Source of the DNA: Leptospira venezuelensis
Lineage (GTDB): Bacteria; Spirochaetota; Leptospiria; Leptospirales; Leptospiraceae
Reading direction: 5' to 3'
Assembly: GCF_002150035.1 (NCBI RefSeq)
Contig: NZ_NETS01000010.1
Span: 558,001-622,000, forward strand
Length of the DNA: 64,000 bases
Positions 52,396 to 63,292 of this stretch are shown here, piece after piece (within the stretch, counting starts at the first letter, position 1; each line of letters starts with the position of its first letter). The position numbers were made by a program, and so were the translations under genes. A model generated the notes under the pieces. The model had not been told where the DNA came from and did no database searches. It worked only from the letters and a program-made list of their open reading frames with translations.

Positions 52396-53679
52396 TTAAT
52401 CCGTATATACACTTAGGATTTCGCCTATTTTTCGTATTCCTTCTTGGATTTCTGAATCTTCTCTGGCAAAACTCATACGTATCGAATCCTCGCCGTAATT
52501 TTCTCCACTTTTAGTAACCGGATAGAAATATTTACCTGGTACGATAATGACCCCTTTTTCTTTTAATAGGGGATAAATTTCAGAAATTTTTTTGCGAAGC
52601 CCTGTAAATTGAACCCAAAGAAAGAAGGCTCCCTCACTTTCATGGATCCTATATTTTAACTTTCCCTTCCATTCTCTTCGAATAGAAGAAATTGCAAGTT
52701 CCCTTTTTTTTAGATAGTAAGGTTTTACTATGTCTCGCGAGAGTCTGAGCCATTCTCCTGATTTTACAAATTCCAAAGCGATATATTGCCCTAAATTTCC
52801 TCCGGCTAAATTCAGAACTGCATTCGCTTTATTTAATGTCTTAATGATTTCAGGATCTCCTAACACAAAACCTGTTCTGACACCCGGCAGACCTATTTTA
52901 GAAAAACTGAAACTTTGGATCATTCCTTCAGAATGAAAAAGTTTCTCATCCGAAAATACGATCCCAGGAAAAGGAAAACCATATGCGTTATCCAATAAAA
53001 ATGGGATCTTTCTACTTCTTGCAAAATTAAGGATGAGTTCTAATTCTTCTTTTTTTGCCACTCTTCCAGTTGGATTTGTGGGACGGGACAAAACCACACA
53101 TCCAAGATCTTCGTTTATTTTTTCAAAAGAAGAAGTGTCCAACTCGTAACGAAATCCATCTTCTCCCGTAACAATTTCTTTGCCTAAAGAATAAGAGAAC
53201 GAATCAGGATTTATAGGTTGATCCAAGTAACCAATATACTCGGGTAAAACTGGTAAGAAGATTTTTTTAAATGTTCCATCTTCGAATTTTCCAGAATAAA
53301 AGTTTAGTAAAAGATAAAAGGCGTTTTGGGAACCGTTAGTGATCGCTATCTGATCTTTAGAAATCGAAGTTCCGATTTCGGAGCTCAATAAGGAGGCAAG
53401 TGTTTCTAATGTTTCCTCCTTGCCAGTAGGAGTTTCATATTTCCCTAAAATAGAATCCCAGGCACCAGATTCAGAGAACTGGCTTAAGATCTTTCTCCAG
53501 ACTTCTTCCACTTCAGGGATTAACGCCGGGCTTCCGCCACCCAACATATAGGTCCCGGGAGAAAGATTGCCCAGGTCCTCCATCAATTGTCCAATCCCCG
53601 TTTGGTTACGGAATTTGGCGCCAAATTCAGAAAAAAGTAAATCTTTACCCATAAGGTTATTCCACTTTTCTTTTAGCAA
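52396..53679 (-). CDS. avtA: Valine-pyruvate transaminase (AvtA-like), class I/II aminotransferase
   Basis: 427 residues. Matches AvtA through its length: FGAKFRNQTGIGQLMEDLG, MLGGGSPALIPEVEEVW, TNGSQNAFY, LPEYIGYLDQ, SRPTNPTGR, NAYGFPFPGIVFSDE and the PLP Lys in FSKIGLPGVRTGF. AvtA makes valine from 2-ketoisovalerate with alanine as amino donor. Start at ATG 53679 inside the region after a possible upstream leader. Function by family; other 2-oxo acids are possible substrates. Confidence 0.9.
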   Translation of the reverse strand: MLKEKWNNLMGKDLLFSEFGAKFRNQTGIGQLMEDLGNLSPGTYMLGGGSPALIPEVEEVWRKILSQFSESGAWDSILGKYETPTGKEETLETLASLLSSEIGTSISKDQIAITNGSQNAFYLLLNFYSGKFEDGTFKKIFLPVLPEYIGYLDQPINPDSFSYSLGKEIVTGEDGFRYELDTSSFEKINEDLGCVVLSRPTNPTGRVAKKEELELILNFARSRKIPFLLDNAYGFPFPGIVFSDEKLFHSEGMIQSFSFSKIGLPGVRTGFVLGDPEIIKTLNKANAVLNLAGGNLGQYIALEFVKSGEWLRLSRDIVKPYYLKKRELAISSIRREWKGKLKYRIHESEGAFFLWVQFTGLRKKISEIYPLLKEKGVIIVPGKYFYPVTKSGENYGEDSIRMSFAREDSEIQEGIRKIGEILSVYTD

Positions 53680-53749
53680 AACTGCCGAAAAGATAATCTA
53701 AGAGAGGAAGGATTTTTTTATTCTCTTAACATCCTCTCTGGAGAGACCG

Positions 53750-55693
<1,944 letters not shown>

Positions 55694-55751
55694 AAACCGA
55701 TTTGCAAGAACTCGAACAAACCAGATAATACCTGAACCATAGGGCCTAAGT

Positions 55752-56126
55752 ATGATTTTTAAAATAGTTTCTCTTCTTTTAGCTGCTTATTTCATTTTCG
55801 CTGGTGCAGTTCAGTATAACGATCCTGATCCGTTGCATTGGATGCTTCTATATTTTACTTCTTCATTAGCATGTATACTTGCAGCGTTTGATAAAGATAA
55901 ACTTCCTTTATTATATGCAATCATCGGTATGGCTTTAATTGAAATTGCGGCTACTGCCGACGGATTCTTAGATTGGGTCCGAACAGGGAATGAAAATTTA
56001 ATCACTGCAAAGATGACTGACGAAAAGCCTTATATTGAATTAGGAAGAGAGTTTTTAGGAGCTTTAATCAGTATCGTAGTCATTACCTGGCTTTGGTACA
56101 GAAAACGTTCTAAAAATTCTAAATAG
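55752..56126 (+). CDS. TMEM220-family membrane protein
   Basis: 124 residues. Four hydrophobic segments; the first part AAYFIFAGAVQYNDPDPLHWMLLYF is the TMEM220 signature. The function is unknown. It lies 58 bp after the cyclase gene and 8 bp before the patatin gene, so the latter two are probably one transcript. Confidence 0.85.
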   Translation: MIFKIVSLLLAAYFIFAGAVQYNDPDPLHWMLLYFTSSLACILAAFDKDKLPLLYAIIGMALIEIAATADGFLDWVRTGNENLITAKMTDEKPYIELGREFLGALISIVVITWLWYRKRSKNSK

Positions 56127-56134
56127 GTTATTCA

Positions 56135-57019
56135 ATGTCAGTCCTACCCAAATTTACCAAAAAGAAAAAAGGAAAGGCTCTAATAATAGAAGGTGGAGGA
56201 ATGCGAGGTTCCTTTGCAGGTGGAGTCTTGTCTTCGATGGCCCCAACTTATCCTCCTAGCAAATTTGATCTGATTGTTGCAGTCTCTTCCGGTTCTTGCT
56301 CTTCCGCTTATTATGTTACTGAACCGAATCCTTCTTCTGAAGAAATAGAAAGGGCCTTAGATATTTGGAGAAAAGAATTAGCAGGAAATCAGCTTATTTC
56401 CTTTTGGAATCTTCTCAGAGGCAAAAGAATCTTAGACCAAGATTATCTAATAGATCATATTTTCCAAGAGAAGGTCCCGATTAAAGTAGAAGTACTGAAA
56501 CAAAAGAAGACTGTACCTTTTTATATAGTAGTCAGCAATTTCAGAACCTTGCAGCCAGAATACATTAGGGCCACTTCTCAAAATCTTTTCCCACTACTGA
56601 GAGCAGCTACTTCTTTACCAATCGCGACTAAAGGATATGGCTTTTTAGAAAACTCAAAGTATACGGACGGAGGAGTTTTAGATCCTATCCCAGTCGAAGC
56701 TGTATTATCCGCAGGCTATAAAGATATTACTGTTATTCTTACTAAACCTATGGATTTCCGATTAACTCCGACAAGTCCTTTGCTAGGAAGTCTGGCATTC
56801 CCTAAATTTCCGGAAATGGGAAAAGCATTTATAGAACAAAGATATAATCGTTATAATCGAGCTATGGAAATACTGAATAATCCGCCTAAAGGAATCCACT
56901 TCGAAATTATAGCTCCTGAAAAAACACTTCCGGCCGGAAGAATGACCACAAATGCAAACCTCCTAACTGAAAATGTTCAGTTAGGGATAGAACTTGGGAG
57001 AAAGGTTTTTTCTAAGTAA
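56135..57019 (+). CDS. Patatin-like phospholipase (YjjU type)
   Basis: 294 residues, soluble. The oxyanion hole is IEGGGMRGSFAGGVL. The nucleophile elbow reads AVSSGSCSSAY, with Ala in place of the first Gly of GxSxG but Ser and the following Gly kept. The catalytic Asp is in YTDGGVLDPIPV. A Ser-Asp dyad lipid acyl hydrolase is expected, cytoplasmic or membrane-peripheral. It follows the TMEM220 gene by 8 bp. Confidence 0.9.
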   Translation: MSVLPKFTKKKKGKALIIEGGGMRGSFAGGVLSSMAPTYPPSKFDLIVAVSSGSCSSAYYVTEPNPSSEEIERALDIWRKELAGNQLISFWNLLRGKRILDQDYLIDHIFQEKVPIKVEVLKQKKTVPFYIVVSNFRTLQPEYIRATSQNLFPLLRAATSLPIATKGYGFLENSKYTDGGVLDPIPVEAVLSAGYKDITVILTKPMDFRLTPTSPLLGSLAFPKFPEMGKAFIEQRYNRYNRAMEILNNPPKGIHFEIIAPEKTLPAGRMTTNANLLTENVQLGIELGRKVFSK

Positions 57020-57084
57020 AAAAATCTCAGCGGATGTCCAATTTCCAAAACCTCGATTGATAAAAGAATACAAAAGGAGGTTTT

Positions 57085-58029
57085 ATGAAACGTATCTTAT
57101 TATGGTCTATACTGACCATTCTTCTTCTCATTCTAATCTTTATGAGCTTCGGGATTTGGTCCGCGAGCAATCAGTTATTATTTCCTGTTTGGAGAGACAA
57201 CAAGGACTTCTCCACATGTAACCCTGAAACAGAAAAACATTGGGGACCATCTTGCGGAAATTTAAGAAATTCAAATAAATTTCAATTCGAAGAACTAAAA
57301 ATACCATCTACAAATGGATTCGATCTTCCTACTTGGAAAATCGGTACTTTCGGAAATGGAAAAGGAAAACCGCAAGGTGCGATCTTTTTAGTTCACGGAG
57401 GAGGGAGCGACAGAAGAGAAATGACAAAACATATCTACTTCTTTTTGAAAAGAGGCCTGGATGTTTATAGTTTTGATTTCGGTTGTCACGGAGAAGCTAC
57501 CTGCATAATCCCAGGACTCACATATGGTTATAGAGAGTCCAAAGATGTACTGTCAGTGTACCATTACCTTTCAGAAAGATACGATCGGATTTATACTTTA
57601 GGAAGTTCCGTGGGGGCTTCTTCCATTCTAATCGCTTTACCTGAGATGCCTAAACTTTCTGCCGTGATCGTAGAAAATCCAATGTATAATTTTGAAAGAT
57701 TGATCTTAGAATTTCCAGGCACAGCAAAAGACATTCCAGCATTCTTTTCTTATCTTTTAATCAAGCTCACTCAATGGAGAGGAAAGTTTGAAACTTCTCC
57801 AAGTCCAGCGAGTTCTTTGGCAAACGCAAAGTCCGTACCGATCTTATTCATTCATAGCAAAGAAGATAGGATTGTTCCATTTCAACAAAGCCAGGAATTA
57901 GCAAATATTTATAAAGGTCCTAAAGAACTTTGGTTTTTAGAAAAAGGAGAACATGGTGGGGCTCGAGAGATAAATCCTCAGGAGTATGAGAGAAGGCTAA
58001 GCGCCTTTTTGAACGGTCTGAAAGATTAA
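57085..58029 (+). CDS. Alpha/beta hydrolase, membrane-anchored
   Basis: 314 residues. The N-terminal helix (LLWSILTILLLILIFMSFGIW) anchors the protein. The hydrolase domain has HGGGSDRREM at the oxyanion site, nucleophile GSSVGASS, acid HSKEDRIVP and His in GEHGGA. CNPETEKHWGPSCGN near the start may form a disulfide, which suggests a periplasmic location. AAAGGAGG lies before the ATG. It is probably co-transcribed with the patatin gene. Substrate unknown. Confidence 0.88.
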   Translation: MKRILLWSILTILLLILIFMSFGIWSASNQLLFPVWRDNKDFSTCNPETEKHWGPSCGNLRNSNKFQFEELKIPSTNGFDLPTWKIGTFGNGKGKPQGAIFLVHGGGSDRREMTKHIYFFLKRGLDVYSFDFGCHGEATCIIPGLTYGYRESKDVLSVYHYLSERYDRIYTLGSSVGASSILIALPEMPKLSAVIVENPMYNFERLILEFPGTAKDIPAFFSYLLIKLTQWRGKFETSPSPASSLANAKSVPILFIHSKEDRIVPFQQSQELANIYKGPKELWFLEKGEHGGAREINPQEYERRLSAFLNGLKD

Positions 58030-58104
58030 AGTGTAAGAAAGGGTTCGCCGCGACCCAGTCTCGCTTCGAGGCCCTCAGAAATTATTGTATTTTAAAAATT
58101 ACAT

Positions 58105-58448
58105 TGGAGACGCCGGGGTTCGAACCCGGGTCCTATTGCGCCTTAATATGGCCTCTACATGTTTGTCTTATGTTTTAAATCTCGAAAGGCCTTAGCCCAC
58201 AAGCAGGCGTGTCCTTCCTATTCGATCCAAATACTTTCTAAATCGTGAACCGAAAACCGATCTAAAAAGTCTCCCGTTTAAGGCAGAAGAAAAACCACCG
58301 GGAGAGTAAGCCTTTCTTCCGTAGTAGCGATTAAGCTGCTAGTGCTAATTCGTTGTTAGCGTTTAATGTTTTGAAGGTTTTTAAGAGGCCCCTCACCCCT
58401 ACATGCCACCATATCTTAACTACAACAGTCGAAACCTAATTCGTCCCC
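58105..58448 (-). ncRNA. ssrA: Transfer-messenger RNA (tmRNA, ssrA)
   Basis: The 5' GGGGACG pairs with 3' CGTCTCC to form the acceptor stem, with a T-arm GGTTCGAACCC near the 3' end and GAATTAGGTTTCGACTG at the 5' end, all on the minus strand. The tag frame (58360-58331) reads GCT AAC AAC GAA TTA GCA CTA GCA GCT TAA, giving ANNELALAA, a proteolysis tag with the usual Ala-Ala end. CCA is not encoded and must be added. About 344 nt, single-piece tmRNA. It rescues stalled ribosomes together with SmpB. Confidence 0.97.
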
Positions 58449-58527
58449 GTAGATTTAATAGTTAGACTAAAAATCCGTTGAGCTAGTTAGGAAATCAAGA
58501 AAAAGTAGATCCGTTGGTGCTCCTATT

Positions 58528-59376
58528 TTGAAAATTTTCATCCTACTGGTCACGGTTTTATTGTTCTATTGCGGAATATCCTCTTCCCCAAAAATCAAAA
58601 ATACAAGCCAGGAAATCTCCGGCTCAAAATTACCGCAGTCCGAATTGCAGGATGGGTTATATGCAATCCTGGTTGGAAAATCATTCTACCCAAACCGACT
58701 CATGAACTCCGATACACGGGATGGTGATTCTGAAATCGCATATTTATTCTATCTAATCAAATTAGAAAAACGTTATATCTTGATCGATACAGGATCTTCT
58801 TCCATATCAACTCCTGAGATTACTATCCATAATTGGATCTCTTCGGATAAAATTTTAGGGTCTGCAGGGATTAAATCTGGAATGATTGGAGAAATTATTC
58901 TCACTCATTTCCATTCAGATCATTCTGGAGGAATTGGTCTTTTCCCAAATGCAAAGATTTATGTTACTCCGGAAGATTGGGATTCATTAAAAAAAACAAA
59001 GCGATCTGTAAGATCAAATTTTTTCGCTAAGGAAAGATCCGGAAAAATCCAACTTATAAATTCCAGTCTGGAAGTTTTTAAGAATTTCAGGATCTTACTA
59101 ACCAGAGGACATACTCAAGGATCTGTCGCGGTAGAATGGTTAAAATCTCCAGGTAAAAGATTTCTGATCACTGGAGATGAATGTTATTGGATAGAATTTT
59201 GTAAACAAGGACAGGGTCTTTCTTTGGAGGGGGCCTTCTCTCTTTCCAATAATAAAGAATTTTTAGATTATGTTTCCGTTCTATCTTTGAGTGGGACTAA
59301 AATTTTAACAATGCATGACCCTGCTGTTATGTCTTTAGGTGAAGAGGTCTTTCCGAGGGTTTATAAGCTAGATTAA
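58528..59376 (+). CDS. Lipoprotein metallo-beta-lactamase-fold hydrolase
   Basis: 282 residues from a TTG start. Signal peptide with lipobox Cys15 (LLFYCGISS), so it is exported and lipidated. The MBL-fold metal site is LTHFHSDHSGG (HxHxDH), with later His in RGHTQGS, Asp in ITGDECY and the terminal MHDP. The fold and spacing resemble N-acyl-homoserine lactonases and related lactonases. The substrate is unknown. It starts 80 bp beyond the tmRNA 5' end, transcribed divergently from it. Confidence 0.85.
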   Translation: MKIFILLVTVLLFYCGISSSPKIKNTSQEISGSKLPQSELQDGLYAILVGKSFYPNRLMNSDTRDGDSEIAYLFYLIKLEKRYILIDTGSSSISTPEITIHNWISSDKILGSAGIKSGMIGEIILTHFHSDHSGGIGLFPNAKIYVTPEDWDSLKKTKRSVRSNFFAKERSGKIQLINSSLEVFKNFRILLTRGHTQGSVAVEWLKSPGKRFLITGDECYWIEFCKQGQGLSLEGAFSLSNNKEFLDYVSVLSLSGTKILTMHDPAVMSLGEEVFPRVYKLD

Positions 59377-59408
59377 AAAAAATCCCCCGGTTTTTATTCC
59401 GAGGGATT
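59373..59408 (-). terminator. Rho-independent terminator of the acyl-CoA synthetase gene
   Basis: On the minus strand AATCCCTCGG and CCGGGGGATT form an imperfect stem around AATAAAAA, followed by eight T. It ends the transcript of the synthetase gene (stop at 59438). On the plus strand there is no T-run, though the stem could also slow the metallo-hydrolase transcript, whose stop lies at its edge. Confidence 0.88.
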
Positions 59409-59437
59409 CTCTACCACACTGATTAGAATCTAAGTTT

Positions 59438-61495
59438 CTATTTATAAACTTTATCGATTCTCTTCTGATATTTTTCAGTAATCACGTGTCTTTTCATTTT
59501 GAGCAGGTTGGTCAATTCATCACCTATCTCAAAAGGTTTTTGAGCAATTACCACATGCTGAATCAATTCGAAAGATTTGAATCCGTGCTTTGTGCTATTA
59601 TACTCTCTAATCTCTTTTTTATAAAAATCGATCACCTTAGCATTATCGATCAGATCTTTAATATCCTTTGCGTCGATACCATTCTGGCTTAACCAAGGTT
59701 GTAAAACTTCTAGATCCGGAACAATGATCGCTCCCAGAACTTTTTGGTCCTGACCGAATACCATGGATTGTTTGATATAAGGAGATTCGTCCATACGGTT
59801 TTCTATTGGAACCGGCTCAACATTTTCTCCACCCAAAAGAACCACAGTTTCTTTTGCTCTTCCTGTGAGAGTTAGAGTATGTTTGTAGTTGATGAACCCG
59901 ATATCTCCAGTGTTCAGCCATCCGTCTACAATAGTCTTCTTAGTGGTTTCAGGGTTTTTGTAATATCCCTTCATCACTTGAGGCCCTTTGATATGAACGA
60001 TACCTTTTACGCCAAGTTTACCAGCAACAAGTTGTCTTTCATTGCTGATATGAGTCAGTACGTTTCCGTGATCGTCTCTCAACTGAAGTTCAGTTTTAGG
60101 AACAACATATCCTACGGAGCCGATGATCGGATGATCGTAATGACGAACTGAGATTACGGGAGCACTTTCAGTCATTCCATAACCTTCTAACACCAGAAGC
60201 CCGATATCGTTGAAGAAATTATCAACGTGACGTTGTAAAGCTCCACCTCCGGATAATGTCCCTCTCAGACGTCCACCAGTTGCTTGGCGGATCTTAGAAA
60301 GAACGATAGTATCCAAGGTCTTGAAGTTAAAGATTAATCCTAAAATCGCAATTGTAAGCAGAACCGGAGCTAAGAATGCAAACTCAGGCTTGTACATTTT
60401 GATATAAGAATAACCCACAGCACTGATCAAGGAAACCGTAAATGGTCCAAATACGATTACCTGAGCAATTGCCTTAACCGCAAGTGCCAAAGATTTAAAG
60501 ATATTACGGTTTTCGTAATCTACTTCTTTTCCAGTTAAGAAACGAACCCCTGCGTTAAAGTTCTTAGAGAACAGATACGCAGTATTGAAGAGGAATTTAC
60601 GGACTGGAGGAGTCTGCTTAGGATCGTTGATCTTATTGTAGATCCCAGTATAAATACTTTCCCAAACCCGTGGAGCAGAAGCCATGAAAGAAGGTCTGGC
60701 TTTTGCCAGGTCATTTCTTAGATCAGAAACCTTGGTGTAGAAAGTGGAAATCCCAAGAGAGATCGCAGAGTATTCCACGACTCTTTCGAAGATATGCCAT
60801 ACAGGTAGAATAGACAACATACTGTCATCGTCCCGAATAATTGATTTTTTTAAGATCAAAGGAACAACATATTCCATCTGGTGAGCCATATTGGAATGCA
60901 TTAGCATTACACCTTTAGGCATTCCAGTTGTTCCAGAAGTATAGATCAAAGTGAATAGATCATCAGGTTTAATACCTTCGATCCTTTTTTCAGTCTTGTG
61001 TCCACCTTTTGATCTTAACTCTTTTCCAGTTTCGATCAGATCATAAAGATGCAAAACTCCTTTCGCTTTTGTTTTGCTATCTTTGTCCATAATGATGACG
61101 GTTTCCACGCCTTTCAATTTGGCTTTGTTCTTAAGGAACTTCTCGTACATCTTATCGTTTTCTAAGAAAACTACGGAAGCTTCGGAGTGAGTTAAGATAT
61201 ATTCCATCTCGGAATCGGTTACGTCAGTTCCTCTTGGAACGTTTGCGCAACCAGAGAGTAAAACTCCCGCATCAACTATGATCCATTCCAAACGGTTATC
61301 CGCTAACACTCCGATATGTTCGCGGGCCTTCACGCCTAAATCTATTAACGCTTCTGATAAAGCGAGACCTAGATCCACTAATTGTTTAAAGCTGGTCGAC
61401 TGATATTCTTTATTTTCATCCTTCGACCAAAACGCTGGTCTGTCCCCATAAGACTCGGCGGCCTTAAGGTACATGTCTGCTAAATTCTTATACAT
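59438..61495 (-). CDS. Long-chain acyl-CoA synthetase (AMP-forming)
   Basis: 685 residues. ANL motifs: FTLIYTSGTTGMPKGVM, LPVWHIFERV, LEGYGMTESAPVIS, GWLNTGDIGFI and LTGRAKETVVLLGGENVEP. A hydrophobic stretch at about 330-385 (VIVFGPFTVSLISAVGYSYI, FAFLAPVLLTIAILGLIF) should hold it at the membrane. It is a paralogue of the synthetase at 20214-22106, with 55 more residues, mostly in this membrane region. It stands alone with its own terminator, so the two enzymes are regulated separately. Confidence 0.95.
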   Translation of the reverse strand: MYKNLADMYLKAAESYGDRPAFWSKDENKEYQSTSFKQLVDLGLALSEALIDLGVKAREHIGVLADNRLEWIIVDAGVLLSGCANVPRGTDVTDSEMEYILTHSEASVVFLENDKMYEKFLKNKAKLKGVETVIIMDKDSKTKAKGVLHLYDLIETGKELRSKGGHKTEKRIEGIKPDDLFTLIYTSGTTGMPKGVMLMHSNMAHQMEYVVPLILKKSIIRDDDSMLSILPVWHIFERVVEYSAISLGISTFYTKVSDLRNDLAKARPSFMASAPRVWESIYTGIYNKINDPKQTPPVRKFLFNTAYLFSKNFNAGVRFLTGKEVDYENRNIFKSLALAVKAIAQVIVFGPFTVSLISAVGYSYIKMYKPEFAFLAPVLLTIAILGLIFNFKTLDTIVLSKIRQATGGRLRGTLSGGGALQRHVDNFFNDIGLLVLEGYGMTESAPVISVRHYDHPIIGSVGYVVPKTELQLRDDHGNVLTHISNERQLVAGKLGVKGIVHIKGPQVMKGYYKNPETTKKTIVDGWLNTGDIGFINYKHTLTLTGRAKETVVLLGGENVEPVPIENRMDESPYIKQSMVFGQDQKVLGAIIVPDLEVLQPWLSQNGIDAKDIKDLIDNAKVIDFYKKEIREYNSTKHGFKSFELIQHVVIAQKPFEIGDELTNLLKMKRHVITEKYQKRIDKVYK

Positions 61496-61637
61496 TGGAG
61501 TTATTCCTTTGAAGAAGGGATATGTTTCGCTTATCTCAATAAAGCGCGTTTACGTTAATGTGAGAAGGTGACCCGTCAACTAAATTTTAGAAGAAGTCAA
61601 CACATAGGTGCAGTGCAAAATCAAAGGAGAGATATAT

Positions 61638-61679
61638 AAAAGAGAGAAAACTCCGCTCGAGAGGACCTCGAACGGAGTG
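61638..61679 (-). terminator. Rho-independent terminator of the Lys-rich secreted protein gene
   Basis: On the minus strand ACTCCG-TTCGAGG and CTCGAG-CGGAGT form a long stem, followed by TTTTCTCTCTTTT. It lies 15 bp after the stop at 61694. Confidence 0.88.
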
Positions 61680-61693
61680 AGAAAGGAAAAATA

Positions 61694-61981
61694 TTACTGT
61701 TGTTCTTCGCCAGCGCCTTCTTCTGCAGGAGCAGGAGTAGAGTCAGACTTAGTTCCTTCTTCTTTTCCTTTTTTGGAATCTTTCTTATGCTTCTTGTGGT
61801 GTTTTTTCTTAGCTTTTTTCTTCTTAGCTTTCTTTTCTTTTTTCTCAGCTTTAGAAGCACCAGCATCTTCAGTCTTTGCAGGAGCGTCGCCGGTAGTCTC
61901 TTGTGCGCTTACTCCGGTGAAACCGAAAAGAGCGATTGCAGACACAAGAAGGGTAACAAGAATTTTTTTGAATAGGTTCAT
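61694..61981 (-). CDS. Secreted Lys-rich low-complexity protein
   Basis: 95 residues. Signal peptide MNLFKKILVTLLVSAIALF... with cleavage after VSA. The mature protein is an acidic stretch, then a block of about 30 residues that is mostly Lys with three His (KKHHKKHKKDSKKGK), then an acidic Pro/Ala/Glu tail ending EEQQ. GGAAG lies upstream of the ATG and a strong terminator follows, so the gene is a single unit. Such a polybasic exported protein could bind polyanions or metal. No family was recognised. Confidence 0.8.
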   Translation of the reverse strand: MNLFKKILVTLLVSAIALFGFTGVSAQETTGDAPAKTEDAGASKAEKKEKKAKKKKAKKKHHKKHKKDSKKGKEEGTKSDSTPAPAEEGAGEEQQ

Positions 61982-62062
61982 TATGATCTTCCTATAGAAA
62001 CTTTGATTTGTGTCGTAATTTTATTATTATGCGAGGCAAATCAAATCCATTTTACATAAAAA

Positions 62063-62755
62063 TCAGATTTCATCCATAGGTGGGACCCATTTGTTCGGGA
62101 TTGCTACAGCGAGTGACAAACGGTCCAAAAATTTATCTTTCGGGATCTCGTAAGCTCCCAGATTCAAAGTGACCGGGTTCATTTGCTGGGTATCGAATAA
62201 TGTGAAACCATCCTTCTTCAATGCTTCGAACAAAAAATAGAGCCCGATCTTCCCGAAATCAGGTAAAAAGGAGAACATGGACTCTCCGGCAAAAAATTTA
62301 CCGATAGCCACACCATACACTCCCCCACCTAACCGTCCGTTTTCGTCCCAAACCTCTATACTATGAGCATAACCTTCTTTATGAAAGTTGGTAAAACCCT
62401 GTAGAAAGTTTTCCGTTATCCAAGTTTGCTCTTCTGTTCTGAACGCGCAGCAACGCATAACTTGCTCAAAAGCACGATTAAACGTAACTGTAAATTTTTT
62501 TTGGCGAATTCTTCGGTGAACTCTGGAACTAATATGAAGAACATTTAGGTCAAAGATAGCTCGCGGATCCAAAGAAAACCAAAGTAGAGGTTTATCTGCC
62601 CAAGGAAAGATCCCTCGAGTATAGGCATATAAAAGGCGATCTGGTTTTAGATCTCCGCCAATGCCCACAACCTCTTCGGTAGAATGTCGAGGATCTGCAA
62701 AAAAATCGGAAAAGTCCCGAATAGGAGAATACTGATTTTGTCTGGGATTTTCCAT
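62063..62755 (-). CDS. aat: Leucyl/phenylalanyl-tRNA-protein transferase (Aat)
   Basis: Adds Leu or Phe to proteins with N-terminal Arg or Lys, marking them for ClpS/ClpAP. 230 residues with GIFPWADKPLLWFSLDPRAIF, the catalytic core GGVYGVAIGKFFAGESMFSF, and LFDTQQMNPVTLNLGA. Length is normal. It is downstream of thpR by 3 bp. Confidence 0.96.
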   Translation of the reverse strand: MENPRQNQYSPIRDFSDFFADPRHSTEEVVGIGGDLKPDRLLYAYTRGIFPWADKPLLWFSLDPRAIFDLNVLHISSRVHRRIRQKKFTVTFNRAFEQVMRCCAFRTEEQTWITENFLQGFTNFHKEGYAHSIEVWDENGRLGGGVYGVAIGKFFAGESMFSFLPDFGKIGLYFLFEALKKDGFTLFDTQQMNPVTLNLGAYEIPKDKFLDRLSLAVAIPNKWVPPMDEI

Positions 62756-62758
62756 TTA

Positions 62759-63292
62759 TTACAAAAGAAGAGGATACGATTCTTCGACCGAGTATATCTG
62801 ACCATTCGCTCCACTGCGACTAGAAAATAGATGGAATTCCGACACAGGAACTATGTCAGTTTGGAATTGAGAGAATTCATTTAAATACAGGTCTAAACGT
62901 TTTTCGGGAGTTCTCTTGAATCTTCCAATTGTTATATGAGGTTTATAATCCCGTTTTTCAATCGAGAAACCTTCCCTTCTGAGAGTAGATTCTAAAACTT
63001 TCTGAAGCTTTTTCAGTTCTTCTGAAAGTGTTACATCTGCATAGAGGATCTCTGGAAACTTATTGCCGAAAAATCCTACTCCTTTGATCTCTAAAGAAAA
63101 ACTTTTTTCAGAAACCTCGTTACAGATCTCAGAAACTTTTTCTAATTCTTCCGATTTTAATTCGCCCAGAAATACAAGAGTAGCATGAAAATTTTCAGGA
63201 GAAACCCAGCGGATCTCTTCCAAGCCAAAACAGATTTTTTCCAGATCCGATTTTATAGAATCAGGAAGAGCCAATCCTAAAAAACTTCTCAT
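62759..63292 (-). CDS. thpR: RNA 2',3'-cyclic phosphodiesterase (ThpR)
   Basis: 177 residues, 2H phosphoesterase superfamily. The two catalytic HxT/S motifs are FHATLVFLGEL and PHITIGRFKR. Opens 2',3'-cyclic phosphate ends in vitro; the cellular role is not established. Its start overlaps the stop of the pab gene by 4 bp and its stop lies 3 bp from aat. Confidence 0.92.
   Translation of the reverse strand: MRSFLGLALPDSIKSDLEKICFGLEEIRWVSPENFHATLVFLGELKSEELEKVSEICNEVSEKSFSLEIKGVGFFGNKFPEILYADVTLSEELKKLQKVLESTLRREGFSIEKRDYKPHITIGRFKRTPEKRLDLYLNEFSQFQTDIVPVSEFHLFSSRSGANGQIYSVEESYPLLL

Noticed and set aside
61608..61997. Open frame of 129 codons on the plus strand over the Lys-rich secreted gene
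   Set aside because: It is the antisense of Lys codons (Phe/Leu-rich) and has no start signal. The minus-strand gene has signal peptide, ribosome binding site and terminator.
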